64,000 nucleotides of DNA from NCBI GenBank assembly GCA_030697165.1, contig JAUYQQ010000023.1, forward strand, positions 62,001 through 126,000, given 5' to 3'. The stretch is from Acidobacteriota bacterium (lineage in GTDB: Bacteria > Acidobacteriota > Vicinamibacteria > Vicinamibacterales > UBA2999). Below the pieces are notes generated by a model that was given only the letters and a program-made list of their open reading frames with translations, had not been told where the DNA came from and did not search any database. The translations under genes were made by a program, and so were the position numbers. Below, in pieces: positions 19,511-29,726 of the stretch; the stretch's first letter is position 1; the number at the start of each line of letters is the position of its first letter.

Positions 19511-19864
19511 CTATTCGGTCCCCGCGGGGTTCATGATGCGGCCGATGGCGCCGACCAGTTGCGACCAGCGGTCGCGTTCGCGCGACAACTGCGCCTTGCC
19601 AGCCGCCGTCAACTGGTAGTACTTCGCCCGCTGGTTGGCCTCGCTTACCCCCCATTCCGACTTGAGCCACCCTTTCTTCTCGAGACGGTGCATGGCGGGA
19701 TAGAGTGAACCGGTCTCGACCTTGAGCAAGTCGTCGGACTGGGCCCGAATCGCCTGGCCGATCCCGTGGCCATGCTGGGGGCCCCACTGCAGGGTGCGCA
19801 GGATGAGCATGTCGAGGGTGCCCTGCAGCAGTTCCAGGCGCTGGTCATCGCGGGGTTTGGCCAT
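19511..19864 (-). CDS. PadR family transcriptional regulator
   Basis: 117 residues. The PadR winged helix is complete: LLQGTLDMLILRTLQWGPQHGHGI, then VETGSLYPAMHRLEKKGWLKSEWG, then AKYYQLTAAGKAQLSRERDRW with the C-terminal dimerisation helix. The start at 19864 fits. PadR genes next to ADOP permeases are a recurring acidobacterial pairing and usually repress the adjacent transporter. The stop codon precedes the ADOP start by 2 nt. The divergent MacA-like operon begins 113 bp away, so one regulator may control both. Confidence 0.95.
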   Translation of the reverse strand: MAKPRDDQRLELLQGTLDMLILRTLQWGPQHGHGIGQAIRAQSDDLLKVETGSLYPAMHRLEKKGWLKSEWGVSEANQRAKYYQLTAAGKAQLSRERDRWSQLVGAIGRIMNPAGTE

Positions 19865-19868
19865 AGAT

Positions 19869-19906
19869 GTAGACGCTCTACGGCCTTAGACGTAGGACGT
19901 CTACGG
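19869..19906. promoter_or_regulatory. PadR operator candidate
   Basis: Two palindromic TAGACG/CGTCTA half-site pairs lie in tandem directly upstream of padR: one around GTAGACGCTCTAC and one TAGACGTAGGACGTCTA. They sit between padR and the divergent MacA-like gene, where a dimeric winged-helix repressor would be expected to bind. Confidence 0.55.
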
Positions 19907-19977
19907 CTTGTTCCTGACACCGAATTATCACGATTTCGGCCGTAAACGGCTGCGCTGCCGCGAGAGTAACCCTGAAC

Positions 19978-21687
19978 ATGAAGCGAGCGATCGTCGTCGT
20001 CGTGCTGCTGGCGGTGGTCGCAGCCGGAGCCGGATACTGGTATTCCAACCGCGCGCGGGTCGAGGTGGCGGTCAACACCGTGCCGGTCACCCGGGGCGAA
20101 ATCATCGACACGGTCGGCGCCACGGGCACCCTGCAGGCGGTGACGACCGTCCAGGTCGGCAGCCAGGTGTCGGGCAACATCGAGTGGCTCGGCGCCGACT
20201 TCAACTCCATCGTCAAGCAAGGACAAGTCATCGCGCGGCTCGATCCGTCGCTGTTTGACGCGCAGCTCCAGCAGGTTCAAGCCAACCTGATCCAGGCGCG
20301 GGCCAACCTCACCAGGGCCAACAGCGAACTTGACCGCACCAAGGTGCAATTGACCGATGCGCAGCAGAAGTTCGCCCGCGCGAAGGAACTGGCGACGCAG
20401 AGCCTGATCGCCCAGAGTGATCTCGACGCCGCCAAGATCGCGGTGGACACGGCGGCCGCGGGGGTCGCGTCACAAACGGCCTCGGTCACCCAATCGCAGG
20501 CCGCGGTCACGCAAGCGCAGGCCTCGGTCAACCAGTCGCAGGTGAACCGCAATCACACCATCATCAGGGCACCCATTGACGGCATCGTCACGCAGCGAAG
20601 CGTGGACGTGGGCCAGACGGTGGCCGCCAGCATGTCGGCGCCGACGCTGTTCGTGATTGCCGCGGACCTGACCGAAATGCAGGTCAATGCCAACATCGAC
20701 GAGGCCGATGTCGGCCGCATCCGGCCCGGGCAGCACGTCACGTTCCGGGTTGATGCCTACCCCACCGACAACTTCGAGGGCACGGTGACGCAGGTCCGCC
20801 TGCAGCCGGTGGTGGTGCAGAACGTCACCACCTACGGCACGGTGATCGACGTCCCGAACAAGCAACTCAAGTTGAAGCCGGGGATGACGGCGAACGTGAA
20901 GATCGAGATCGCGAAGCGCACCAACACCTTGCGGATCCCGAATGCCGCCCTGCGCTTCCGCCCGACCAACGAGATGTTCGCGGCGTTCAAGCAGGAGCCG
21001 CCACCCGAGATGACCGCATTCGGCGGAGGCGGCGGTCGCGGTGGCCCTGGTCGTGGGGCGCCAGGCGCGGCCCCGGCCGCTCAAGCAAACCAATCGCCGG
21101 GGGCACCCTCGCCCATGGCGGAAGCCCGTCCCTCGACTCCTTCTCGCGACGCCCTGAGCAACGTCGAAGGGCGCGCCGGCCGTGGCGGCGGCGGATTCCC
21201 CGGAGCCGGCCGAGGCGGGCCCGGTGGGGGCGCCGACTTCCAGGCACGCTCGCTCGAGCGCTTCAAGACCATGACCGCCGACGAGCGGGTGCAGTTCATC
21301 GCGCGAATGAAGGAGCGCGGGACCGACACCAGCGCGTTCGAGGCGCTGATGGCGCTACAGGGCAGCAAGCCTCAGGGGGCGGCCACGGCGCAGGCGCAGA
21401 CCATCGACGCGCTGTTTGCGCCGTTGCCGGTGGTCGAGTCGCGCGGACGCGCGTGGACCTTCACCGACGGGCAACTGAAGCCCTTGCAACTGCGACTGGG
21501 TATCAGCGACGGCACGAACACGGAAGTGCTGGGCGGCGAGCTCCAGGAGAATGCCGAAGTGGTCACCGGCGTCACGGGCCTTGGCCCGACCCGCGCAACA
21601 CCGACCCAGGGTGGCACCGGCAATCCCCTGATGCCGGCCGGACGCGGTGGCCGGCCGCCAGGAGGCGGCGGACGCGGTGGCAACTAA
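19978..21687 (+). CDS. MacA-like periplasmic adaptor (membrane fusion protein)
   Basis: 569 residues. One N-terminal transmembrane helix ([19 protein letters not shown]) is followed by the split lipoyl domain ([27 protein letters not shown]), a long coiled-coil hairpin ([27 protein letters not shown]) and the beta-barrel ([22 protein letters not shown]). It links inner-membrane ABC transporter to outer-membrane channel. Unusually it is about 180 residues longer than typical MacA, with a Gly/Arg/Pro-rich extension after residue 340 and an insert coded by 21130-21174. The next two genes complete a MacAB-like pump; no TolC homologue is in the window. Confidence 0.93.
   Translation: MKRAIVVVVLLAVVAAGAGYWYSNRARVEVAVNTVPVTRGEIIDTVGATGTLQAVTTVQVGSQVSGNIEWLGADFNSIVKQGQVIARLDPSLFDAQLQQVQANLIQARANLTRANSELDRTKVQLTDAQQKFARAKELATQSLIAQSDLDAAKIAVDTAAAGVASQTASVTQSQAAVTQAQASVNQSQVNRNHTIIRAPIDGIVTQRSVDVGQTVAASMSAPTLFVIAADLTEMQVNANIDEADVGRIRPGQHVTFRVDAYPTDNFEGTVTQVRLQPVVVQNVTTYGTVIDVPNKQLKLKPGMTANVKIEIAKRTNTLRIPNAALRFRPTNEMFAAFKQEPPPEMTAFGGGGGRGGPGRGAPGAAPAAQANQSPGAPSPMAEARPSTPSRDALSNVEGRAGRGGGGFPGAGRGGPGGGADFQARSLERFKTMTADERVQFIARMKERGTDTSAFEALMALQGSKPQGAATAQAQTIDALFAPLPVVESRGRAWTFTDGQLKPLQLRLGISDGTNTEVLGGELQENAEVVTGVTGLGPTRATPTQGGTGNPLMPAGRGGRPPGGGGRGGN
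21130..21174 (+). repeat. CCCTCGACT...GTCGAAGGG hairpin element inside MacA-like gene
   Basis: An imperfect inverted repeat, CCCTCGACTCC on the left and GTCGAAGGGCG on the right, is read in frame as [10 protein letters not shown]. It resembles dispersed intergenic hairpins common in high-GC genomes and lies in the low-complexity extension. Confidence 0.6.
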
Positions 21688-22465
21688 CGCACTAGGGTCG
21701 GGCGACGTCCCGGCATCCACCGTCATCGCGACCCGGAACCTGGTCCGCACCTACGAGGTCGGCGAGCACCTGGTGAGGGCGCTGCGTGGCGTCAACCTCG
21801 ACGTGCAGCGAGGCGAGTTCCTGTCGGTGACGGGGCCATCGGGCTCCGGCAAATCGACCTTCATGCACATTGTCGGCTGCCTGGCGCAGCCGACGTCCGG
21901 CCAGTACTTCCTTGACGGCCAGGACGTGTCGCAGATGTCGAAGAATGACCTGGCGGCGGTGCGCAACACCAAGATTGGATTCGTGTTCCAGGGCTTCAAC
22001 CTGCTGTCGCGCACCTCGGCGCTCGACAACGTCGAACTGCCGCTGCTGTATGGCGGCTCCGCGATGAAAACGTCGGAACGGCATCAACGCGCAAAAGACA
22101 TGCTGGCGGCGGTCGGCCTGGCCGATCGCGCCAGCCATCATCCCAACCAATTGTCGGGCGGCCAGCAGCAGCGCGTCGCGATCGCGCGGGCGCTGGTCAA
22201 CAACCCGTCGATCATCCTCGCCGACGAGCCCACCGGCAACCTCGACTCCAGGACCAGCATCGAAGTGATGGAGCTGTTTCAGCGCCTGAACATCGAGCGC
22301 GGCATCACCATCCTGCTAATCACCCACGAGCACGACATCGCCGAACATGGCACACGCATCGTCGCGTTTCGCGACGGCCTGGTCGTTACCGATCACCCGG
22401 TGCCCGATCGCCGCATGGCCGCCGAAGAACTCGCCAACCTGCCCGTCGAAGCGGAGGCTGTGTAA
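21677..22465 (+). CDS. MacB-type ABC transporter ATPase
   Basis: 262 residues. The GTG at 21677 is preferred to the GTG at 21647 because AGGAGG lies 11 nt upstream of it. It overlaps the adaptor gene by 11 bp. It has Walker [11 protein letters not shown]-loop VFQGFNLL, signature LSGGQQQR, Walker [13 protein letters not shown] and H-loop LLITHEHD, matching the LolD/MacB ATPase group. It powers the permease encoded next. Confidence 0.95.
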   Translation: MATNALGSGDVPASTVIATRNLVRTYEVGEHLVRALRGVNLDVQRGEFLSVTGPSGSGKSTFMHIVGCLAQPTSGQYFLDGQDVSQMSKNDLAAVRNTKIGFVFQGFNLLSRTSALDNVELPLLYGGSAMKTSERHQRAKDMLAAVGLADRASHHPNQLSGGQQQRVAIARALVNNPSIILADEPTGNLDSRTSIEVMELFQRLNIERGITILLITHEHDIAEHGTRIVAFRDGLVVTDHPVPDRRMAAEELANLPVEAEAV

Positions 22466-22468
22466 GTC

Positions 22469-23680
22469 ATGAGCATGCTGATGGTGTTCCGCGTCGCCCT
22501 CAAGGCGCTGGCCCGCAACAAGATGCGCACCTCGCTGACCATGCTCGGCATGATCATCGGCGTCGCCGCCGTGATCACCATGGTGGCCCTTGGCACCGGC
22601 GCGCAGGCGTCGATCGAGACGCAGATCCAGGCCGCCGGCACCAACATGATCATGGTGAGCGCCGGCAACTTCATGTCAGCCGGCGTCCGCACCGGCCAGG
22701 GCAACGCCAGCACGCTCACGCCGGAAGACGCGCAGGCGATTGCCGAAGTCCCCGGCGTGCAGTACATCGCGCCGGGCGTGAACACCCGCGGCCAGGTCGT
22801 GGCCGGCAACCTGAATTGGGGCACCCAGATCCAGGGCACCGACGTGGACCTGCCGCTGATCCGCTCGTGGCCCACGGCCACGGGCGCCTTCTTCAGCCCG
22901 GCCGACGTCGCCTCGGCGGCCAAGGTCGCGGTGCTGGGCTCCGTGGTCCACGTACAACTGTTTGGCGCCGACGTCGACCCGGTGGGCCAGATCATCCGCA
23001 TCAATAACCAGCCGTTCACGGTGTCGGGGGTGATGTCGAGCAAGGGCCAGTCGGGGATGGGCCAGGATCAAGACGACGTCGTGTATGTGCCGTATACGAC
23101 GGTGATGAAGAAGCTGCGCGGCATCACCTACGTGCAGAACATCACCGTCTCGGCGGCCTCGGCGGCCGACACCGCGCCGACCGCGGACCGCATTGCCACC
23201 TTGCTGCGCTCGCGCCACCAGATCGTGGACGAAGACGACTTCATGGTCCGGACCATGGAGGAGATGGCCAGCGTCCGCGTGCAGGCCACCGAGACCATGA
23301 CGGCCCTGCTGGCGAGCATCGCCGGCGTGTCGCTGTTGGTCGGCGGCATCGGCATCATGAACATCATGCTGGTGTCGGTGACCGAGCGCACGCGCGAGAT
23401 CGGCCTGCGCCTGGCGATCGGCGCGCGCGGCCGCGACGTGCTGATGCAGTTCCTGGTCGAGGCGATCGTGCTCAGCATGGTCGGCGGCTCGATCGGCATT
23501 GCCCTCGGCCTCGGCTTGTCGGAGGGCGTCACGCTGTGGATGTCGTGGCCCACGAAGGTCTCTCCGCAGGCGGTGGCGGTGGCTTTCGTGTTCGCCGCAG
23601 TGACGGGCGTGTTCTTCGGCTTCTACCCGGCCCGCAAGGCCGCGGCGCTGGACCCGATCGACGCGCTGCGGTTTGAATAG
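22469..23680 (+). CDS. MacB-like ABC permease
   Basis: 403 residues. One N-terminal helix (SLTMLGMIIGVAAVITMVAL) precedes a periplasmic MacB_PCD domain (IQAAGTNMIMVSAGNFMSAG) and a C-terminal FtsX block (LLASIAGVSLLVGGIGIMNIMLVSVTERTREIGLRLAIGA, then AVAFVFAAVTGVFFGFYPARKAAALDPIDALRFE). Unlike canonical MacB, the ATPase is a separate gene. It starts 3 nt after the ATPase stop and forms a three-gene pump operon. Confidence 0.95.
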   Translation: MSMLMVFRVALKALARNKMRTSLTMLGMIIGVAAVITMVALGTGAQASIETQIQAAGTNMIMVSAGNFMSAGVRTGQGNASTLTPEDAQAIAEVPGVQYIAPGVNTRGQVVAGNLNWGTQIQGTDVDLPLIRSWPTATGAFFSPADVASAAKVAVLGSVVHVQLFGADVDPVGQIIRINNQPFTVSGVMSSKGQSGMGQDQDDVVYVPYTTVMKKLRGITYVQNITVSAASAADTAPTADRIATLLRSRHQIVDEDDFMVRTMEEMASVRVQATETMTALLASIAGVSLLVGGIGIMNIMLVSVTERTREIGLRLAIGARGRDVLMQFLVEAIVLSMVGGSIGIALGLGLSEGVTLWMSWPTKVSPQAVAVAFVFAAVTGVFFGFYPARKAAALDPIDALRFE

Positions 23681-23729
23681 GCCTCTACCCCCACCTGGGC
23701 CGCCCTTAGACCTCGCGGGGAAAGGCGCG

Positions 23730-23735
23730 TATCAT
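23730..23735 (+). promoter_or_regulatory. -10 box TATCAT, leaderless start of hicB
   Basis: TATCAT ends 6 nt before the ATG at 23742, with no Shine-Dalgarno between. Confidence 0.45.
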
Positions 23736-23741
23736 GTGGGC

Positions 23742-23963
23742 ATGGACCTGCAATTCACGGCGGTCTTCCGCAAAGTGCCGGAAGGTTACATTGGATTCGT
23801 CGAAGAAGTCCCCGGCGCGAATACTCAAGGCGCTACGCTTGAGGAAGCCCGCGCCAACCTCCAGGAAGCCGTCGAAATGGTGCTCCAGGCAAACCGAGAA
23901 CTGATCGCCGAAACGGCAAATGGCGGCGAGGTTATTCGGGAGCCCTTCAAGGTCAGTGCGTGA
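23742..23963 (+). CDS. hicB: HicB-like antitoxin
   Basis: 73 residues. The start at 23742 follows a leaderless promoter; an extension back to 23673 adds a proline-rich tail out of the ABC gene. FTAVFRKVPEGYIGFVEEVPGANTQGATLEEARANLQEAVEMVL is the partial RNase H fold of HicB, including the G..VEE(V/L)PG core and the EA..NL.EA helix. There is no C-terminal DNA-binding domain, so it is the short form. It overlaps hicA by 4 bp. Confidence 0.88.
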   Translation: MDLQFTAVFRKVPEGYIGFVEEVPGANTQGATLEEARANLQEAVEMVLQANRELIAETANGGEVIREPFKVSA

Positions 23964-24145
23964 AGCGTCGGGCGCTCGTTCGGCACCTCCAGGATCAAGG
24001 GTGCGAGTTGCTGCGAGAGGGCGCCAACCACTCGATCTTCGTTAACCGGGCCGCTGGCAAGACATCGACGGTTCCACGGCACACCGAAATCAACGAGAAT
24101 CTGGCTCGCAAAATCTGCAAGGACCTTGGCGTCCCCGCCCCGTAG
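23960..24145 (+). CDS. hicA: HicA-like mRNA interferase toxin
   Basis: 61 residues from a GTG start overlapping hicB. LVRHLQDQGCELLREGANHSIFVN has the double-stranded RNA-binding-like fold, with the catalytic His24 in GANHSIF. TVPRHTEINENLARKICKDLG is the conserved C-terminal half. HicA cleaves mRNA and is neutralised by HicB. The order antitoxin then toxin is the reverse of classical hicAB but is common elsewhere. Confidence 0.9.
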   Translation: MKRRALVRHLQDQGCELLREGANHSIFVNRAAGKTSTVPRHTEINENLARKICKDLGVPAP

Positions 24146-24176
24146 CGTCGAAGCACGACGACTGCAAGCTCAGGGC

Positions 24177-25154
<978 letters not shown>

Positions 25155-26282
25155 TGTCGTTTCTCCATGTAGAGGAAGTACGGGATCGAACAGAGCGCCA
25201 GGGCGCCGGCCACGGCGAAGGCCCGGCTGAAGCCGTAGTGTTCGCTGAGCCAGCCGACCGAGATCGAGCCGCTGCCAATGCCGGTATCGAACGCGCCAAT
25301 CAAGGCGCCGAAGGTGGCGCCCCGGCGATGGTCGGGCACGTGCTGCATCAGGTGGGCGACGAACACCGGATAGGCCGAACCGAAGCCGATGCCAAACAGC
25401 ACCGCCGACAGCCCGAAGGTCAGCCGCGTCGACGCGAACACCAGGACCGCCACGCCCAGCACCATCATCGCCAGGCACGGCACGATCACCCGCGCGTGCC
25501 CAATGCGGTCGGCGTAACGGCCGATGAAGGGCCGCGTGGCGACGATCGCCAGCGCGAAGATCGTGAAGAACAGCGCCCGCGGCGTCACGCCGACGCTATC
25601 GGCATAGACGGCGACGAAGCTGGTCACGCCGCCATAACTGAAGGAATACAAGAACAGCGTCACCGCGCCAATGACGACCCGCCACTCGACCAGGTCTGAC
25701 GGCCGCAGCGACAACGGCGGCATTTCCCGACGTGTGTCAGGCGGCAGCCGCCACGCGATGAAGGCCATCAGCAGGTTCAGCGCCGCCATCTCGAGGCACA
25801 GCAGCGTCCACCCGCCCCGCTCGAACACCCACAGGCCGAGCCCGGGCGCAATGGCGATGGCGAGAATGCTGGCAAAGCCCGCATAGCCCAGCCCCTCGGC
25901 CCGGCGCGAGGCGGGGACAATGTCGAGAATGTAGGCGCTGGACGAGGACAGCAGTCCCGACCAGAACACCCCGTGAACGAGCACCAGCCCGAGGATGACG
26001 TGGTACGACGGCGCGACGGCGTAGAGCAGCGAGAACCCCGTGATCGCCAGGCTGGCGACGATCAGCACTTTGCGCTTGCCCAGCCGATCGCCGATGCCGC
26101 CGGTGATTGGCGCCGACACCGCCGAGGCGTAGGTGAGCAGGCCCAGGAACAGGCCGGCCTCGCTCCCCGTCCCGCCGAGCGACAGAATGTGAAAGGGCGC
26201 CACCGGCAGCAACTGGAACACGGACATGAAGACCGTGAAGCCGTAGCTGCACATCAGGAAGAACCGGGGCGTGAATAACGGC

Positions 26283-27266
26283 TCAGGCTCTGAGCGTGAG
26301 GACGAGCTTGCCAATGTGCGTTCCGGCCTCCATCAGCCGGTGAGCATCCGCGGCCTGGGCCAGCGGAAACACCTGGTGAACGATCGGCCGGACCACGCGC
26401 GCCTCGAGCAGCGGCCACACCTGCTGGCGCAACTGCTCCGCGATCACGCCTTTCTGGGCCGGGGTTCGCGGCCGCAGCGTCGATCCGGTAATCCACAGGC
26501 GCTTGCGCATCATCATCGAGAAGTCGAGCTCGGCCTTCGGACTTTTCAGGAAGGCGATCTGGACCAGCCGCCCTTCAAGCGCCAGCACGTCGAGGTTGCG
26601 GGCGATGTAGTCGCCGCCGACGATGTCGAGCACGACGTCCACACCGCGGCCATCGGTGGCCTCCTTCGCCGCCACTACCCAATCCGTGGTGCGGTAGTTG
26701 AAGGCATGCGAAGCGCCCAGGCCGCGCGCGGCCGCGCACTTCTCGTCGCTGCCGGCCGTGGTGAGGACGATCGCGCCACGGGCGCGCGCCAACTGAATGG
26801 CGGTCGTGCCAATGCCGCTCGTGCCGCCGTGGATCAGGATGGTCTCGCCTCGCGTGAGCCGGCCACGGTCGAACACGTTGGTCCACACCGTGAAGTACGT
26901 CTCGGGAATCGCCGCTGCCTCGATCATCGTCAAACCGCGCGGTACCGGCAGGCACTGCTCCTGCGGCACGTTCACCCGTTCGGCGTAGCCGCCACCGGCG
27001 ACCAGGGCACACACCTCGTCGCCAATCGCGAACGACGCCGCGCCGGGTCCGAGCGCGGCGACCGTGCCTGCCACTTCGAGCCCTGGCAGATCGGAAGCAC
27101 CGGGCGGCGGCGGATACTTACCCAGCCGCTGAATCACGTCCGGCCGATTGACGCCGGCGGCCACGACGTCAATCAGCACTTCGCCCGGCCCCGCGACAGG
27201 TTCCGGCCGATCGGCAAGCTTCAGGACATCCGCTGGCCCGAACTGTGAGATTTCAACGACCCGCAT
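26283..27266 (-). CDS. NAD(P)H quinone oxidoreductase (zinc-free MDR family)
   Basis: 327 residues. The ATG at 27266 (MRVVEISQFGPADVLKLADRP) is preferred because the longer form enters the repeat element at 27269. Medium-chain dehydrogenase fold: VLIDVVAAGVNRPDVIQRLGKYPPPPG, then the Rossmann motif ILIHGGTSGIGTTAIQLA. It matches the PIG3/TP53I3-like quinone reductase branch and lacks the catalytic zinc ligands. It is the first gene of the operon with MFS and aldo/keto reductase, which hints at carbonyl or quinone detoxification. Confidence 0.92.
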   Translation of the reverse strand: MRVVEISQFGPADVLKLADRPEPVAGPGEVLIDVVAAGVNRPDVIQRLGKYPPPPGASDLPGLEVAGTVAALGPGAASFAIGDEVCALVAGGGYAERVNVPQEQCLPVPRGLTMIEAAAIPETYFTVWTNVFDRGRLTRGETILIHGGTSGIGTTAIQLARARGAIVLTTAGSDEKCAAARGLGASHAFNYRTTDWVVAAKEATDGRGVDVVLDIVGGDYIARNLDVLALEGRLVQIAFLKSPKAELDFSMMMRKRLWITGSTLRPRTPAQKGVIAEQLRQQVWPLLEARVVRPIVHQVFPLAQAADAHRLMEAGTHIGKLVLTLRA

Positions 27267-27268
27267 CA

Positions 27269-27383
27269 AATGCCTCGCACGGAAACACCGAAGCACCGAA
27301 CCATCACCAAGTGTTTGCCCGCAACACAACCAAGACCAATGGTTTCCGTGCTTCCGTGTTTCGGTGTTTCCGTGTCATGCATT
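27269..27383. repeat. 115-bp inverted-repeat element, CGGAAACA family (copy 1)
   Basis: Starts AATGC, then tandem octamers of the CGGAAACA type (ACGGAAACACCGAAGCACC). It ends with inverted copies (CTTCCGTGTTTCGGTGTTTC) and GCATT. The same architecture recurs at 45461-45566. It fills the whole gap between the quinone reductase start and the DUF885 stop. Confidence 0.9.
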
Positions 27384-28714
27384 CACTTCAGTCCTGACGG
27401 CAGCCGTGGCGACGAGAGCAGCGCGCCGAACTCGGCCCACACGCGCGTGGCCGACGCATTGTTCCCGGCCTTGCGCGTGAGATACGCGCGAACGAGGTCC
27501 TTGCCCAGGTTGTAGTTGATCACGTAACTGCGGTACTGATCGACGAACTTCACCCGCTGCTCGGCGCGTGGCGCCGTGTACAACGCGTACTTCTCGAGCC
27601 ACGCCGCCGCGCCGGCGCGGTCGATCGTGCCGTCAAGATACCGGCGGGCGGCCTCGTTGCCGGCATACGACAAACGCTCAACTAGGGCCAGCACGTCGTA
27701 ATACTCCTGCACCCGCTTGCCGTCGAGACCCGCCAGCGGAAACAGCACCTCGCGCTCGAACGTGATGCGCTCGGCGGTCGGGAAGGCCACGTCAATGCCG
27801 TAGTTGGCGGTGCCCTCGGCGATCAGCGACTGGGGCGAGAACAGCGGGTAAACGGTGTATTCAATCCAGCCGCGGTCGCGCACCAGGTTCTTCTCGAGCA
27901 GCACGTTGTAGACGTGATGGCCGGGATAGCCCTCGTGGCACGCCAGGTCAATGGCGCGATCGACGTAGATGGGCAGGTCGGTGTTGACCTGGATCAGGCT
28001 CTTGTAATTCCCCTGGTACCAGTTGTAGCCCGACCACGACTTGCCGGTCACGTACTCGACCGTGAACCGTTCCTCGACCGGCAACTCCAGGTGCGCCAGG
28101 GTGCGATCACGGCAGGCGCGAATGGCCTCGCGAAACACCCGGTCAACGCGAGCGGTGGGGATGACGAATGCCTGCTTGAACCGGTCGTACCGCTCAATCA
28201 GCGAGCCCTCGCCCGGCAGACGGGCCTCGAGCTGCTTCAACACGGCCTCGAACTCCACTTCGGTCTGCGTCGGCGCGACCGCGTCGTACAGGGCCCGCGA
28301 CTCCTCGTCAAACGTCAGCCGCTTGCCTTGCAACATCGCCACCCGTGCCCGCAGCGCCGACATCTGCCGGGCCAGGTACTGCCGGCGCAGCGCCCACAAC
28401 TCGGTGTCCGTCGCGACGGGCCCGCCTTCGCCAGGCTTCGGCGCGGCAGGCTGAGCGGCGATCTCTTTCTCGAGCGCTTCGGCCTGCTGATCGATGGCCG
28501 CGAGCGGCGCCTTGGCCGCCTCGGCCTCCTTGCGCCACTCGGCCGGCCCGTAGAAGGCATCGACGTAGTCGGCGTCGTGCTGCCCCACGGCCAGCACCAG
28601 CTTGACGTAGCGTTCGGCCACGCCGCGCATGGGGTCGGCCGGGGACTGGGCAGTCAGCATCAGGGGAACTCCGGCAAGGGCCAGCACCAGGGGCAACAGC
28701 GTCTTATTTCGCAT
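27383..28714 (-). CDS. DUF885 family putative metallopeptidase
   Basis: 443 residues with a signal peptide (LLPLVLALAGVPLMLTAQ). The family motif HEGYPGHH is near residue 260, the HExxH-like zinc site of DUF885 proteins. A downstream LIAEGTANYGID holds a probable third ligand. An exported zinc hydrolase is likely; no substrate is known. Its start overlaps the end of the epimerase gene by 11 bp, and the stop lies on the edge of the 27269-27383 element. Confidence 0.88.
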   Translation of the reverse strand: MRNKTLLPLVLALAGVPLMLTAQSPADPMRGVAERYVKLVLAVGQHDADYVDAFYGPAEWRKEAEAAKAPLAAIDQQAEALEKEIAAQPAAPKPGEGGPVATDTELWALRRQYLARQMSALRARVAMLQGKRLTFDEESRALYDAVAPTQTEVEFEAVLKQLEARLPGEGSLIERYDRFKQAFVIPTARVDRVFREAIRACRDRTLAHLELPVEERFTVEYVTGKSWSGYNWYQGNYKSLIQVNTDLPIYVDRAIDLACHEGYPGHHVYNVLLEKNLVRDRGWIEYTVYPLFSPQSLIAEGTANYGIDVAFPTAERITFEREVLFPLAGLDGKRVQEYYDVLALVERLSYAGNEAARRYLDGTIDRAGAAAWLEKYALYTAPRAEQRVKFVDQYRSYVINYNLGKDLVRAYLTRKAGNNASATRVWAEFGALLSSPRLPSGLK

Positions 28715-29726
28715 AACGGGAACCGATCGTCGGAATCAGGTAGTCGCGAAACGCGCGGTTGAAGTCGTAAGCGGGGGCGAAGCCCCAGTCGCGGCGGGCG
28801 GCGGTGTCGTCCACGTCCTCGGGCCACGAGTCGACGATGCCCTGCCGTTTCGTGTCGTTCTTCCAGGTGAGGTCGGCGCCAGGGAAGGCGCGCACGACTT
28901 CCTGCCGTACTTCCTCGGCCGACGGATTGAAGGCGGCCAGGTTATAGGCGGTGCGCGTCAGCGACGCCTTCGGCGCGGCGGCGAGCCGAAGCAAGGCCTC
29001 GACCCCATCGGGCATGGCCATGAACGGAATGCGGGTATCGGGTCGCACGAAGCAGGCATACGGCTCGCCCTTCGCCGCGGCATGAATCATCTCGGGCGCG
29101 TAGTCGGAGGTGCCGCCAGACGGCACGGTGAGCGCCGAGATCAGTCCCGGGAAGCGGACGCACCGAAAATCGACGCGACCCGACTGCGTTTCGGCGGCGA
29201 GCTGCTTATAGAAGCGCGCATAGTAACGGCCCAGCTGTTCGCAGTAGAGCTTGTTGCACCCGTACATGGTCGACGGCGTGTTGAAGTCGTCCTCTTTCAC
29301 CTTGCCGGCCTGGCGCTTGGTCGCAAGATCAGGCAGCCCGTAGGCGGCAATGGACGAGGGGTACAGGAAGGTCACCGGCCGGCCATGGGACTCGGCCTCC
29401 CGCTGCGCAAACTCCAGCAGGTTCAGCGTCCCTTCCACATTCACCTGGTGTGCGGTCGTCGGCGTGAACTCCGAACGGGTCGAGAGCAGCGCCGCGAGGT
29501 GATACACGGTTTCGACCTCGAACTCCGACAGCACGCGCTCGAGCAGCGACTTGTCCATGATCGAGCCGGTGACTTCGCGCTGCACTTTCTTGGCCAGCGC
29601 GGGTTCCAGCGGATTCACGTCCAGGGTAATCACCGGCTGTGCGCCGGCCTCGGCCAGGTGCGCGATCAACCCGTGGCCAATCTCGCCGCCTGCACCCGTA
29701 ATCAACACGACCGGCTTACGCATCAA
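28704..29726 (-). CDS. NAD-dependent epimerase, L-threonine dehydrogenase-like
   Basis: 340 residues. Extended SDR: ITGAGGEIGHGLIAHLAEAG (NAD-binding glycines), VYHLAALLS, and the active site YPSSIAAYG with YGCNKLYCE (Tyr-x-x-x-Lys). FRCVRFPGLIS and TAYNLAAFNPSAEEV match the short-chain L-threonine dehydrogenase/UDP-glucose epimerase subgroup. ATG at 29726 or 29723; both overlap the histidine kinase stop. The neighbours on either side overlap by 11 bp. Confidence 0.9.
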   Translation of the reverse strand: MMRKPVVLITGAGGEIGHGLIAHLAEAGAQPVITLDVNPLEPALAKKVQREVTGSIMDKSLLERVLSEFEVETVYHLAALLSTRSEFTPTTAHQVNVEGTLNLLEFAQREAESHGRPVTFLYPSSIAAYGLPDLATKRQAGKVKEDDFNTPSTMYGCNKLYCEQLGRYYARFYKQLAAETQSGRVDFRCVRFPGLISALTVPSGGTSDYAPEMIHAAAKGEPYACFVRPDTRIPFMAMPDGVEALLRLAAAPKASLTRTAYNLAAFNPSAEEVRQEVVRAFPGADLTWKNDTKRQGIVDSWPEDVDDTAARRDWGFAPAYDFNRAFRDYLIPTIGSRYAK

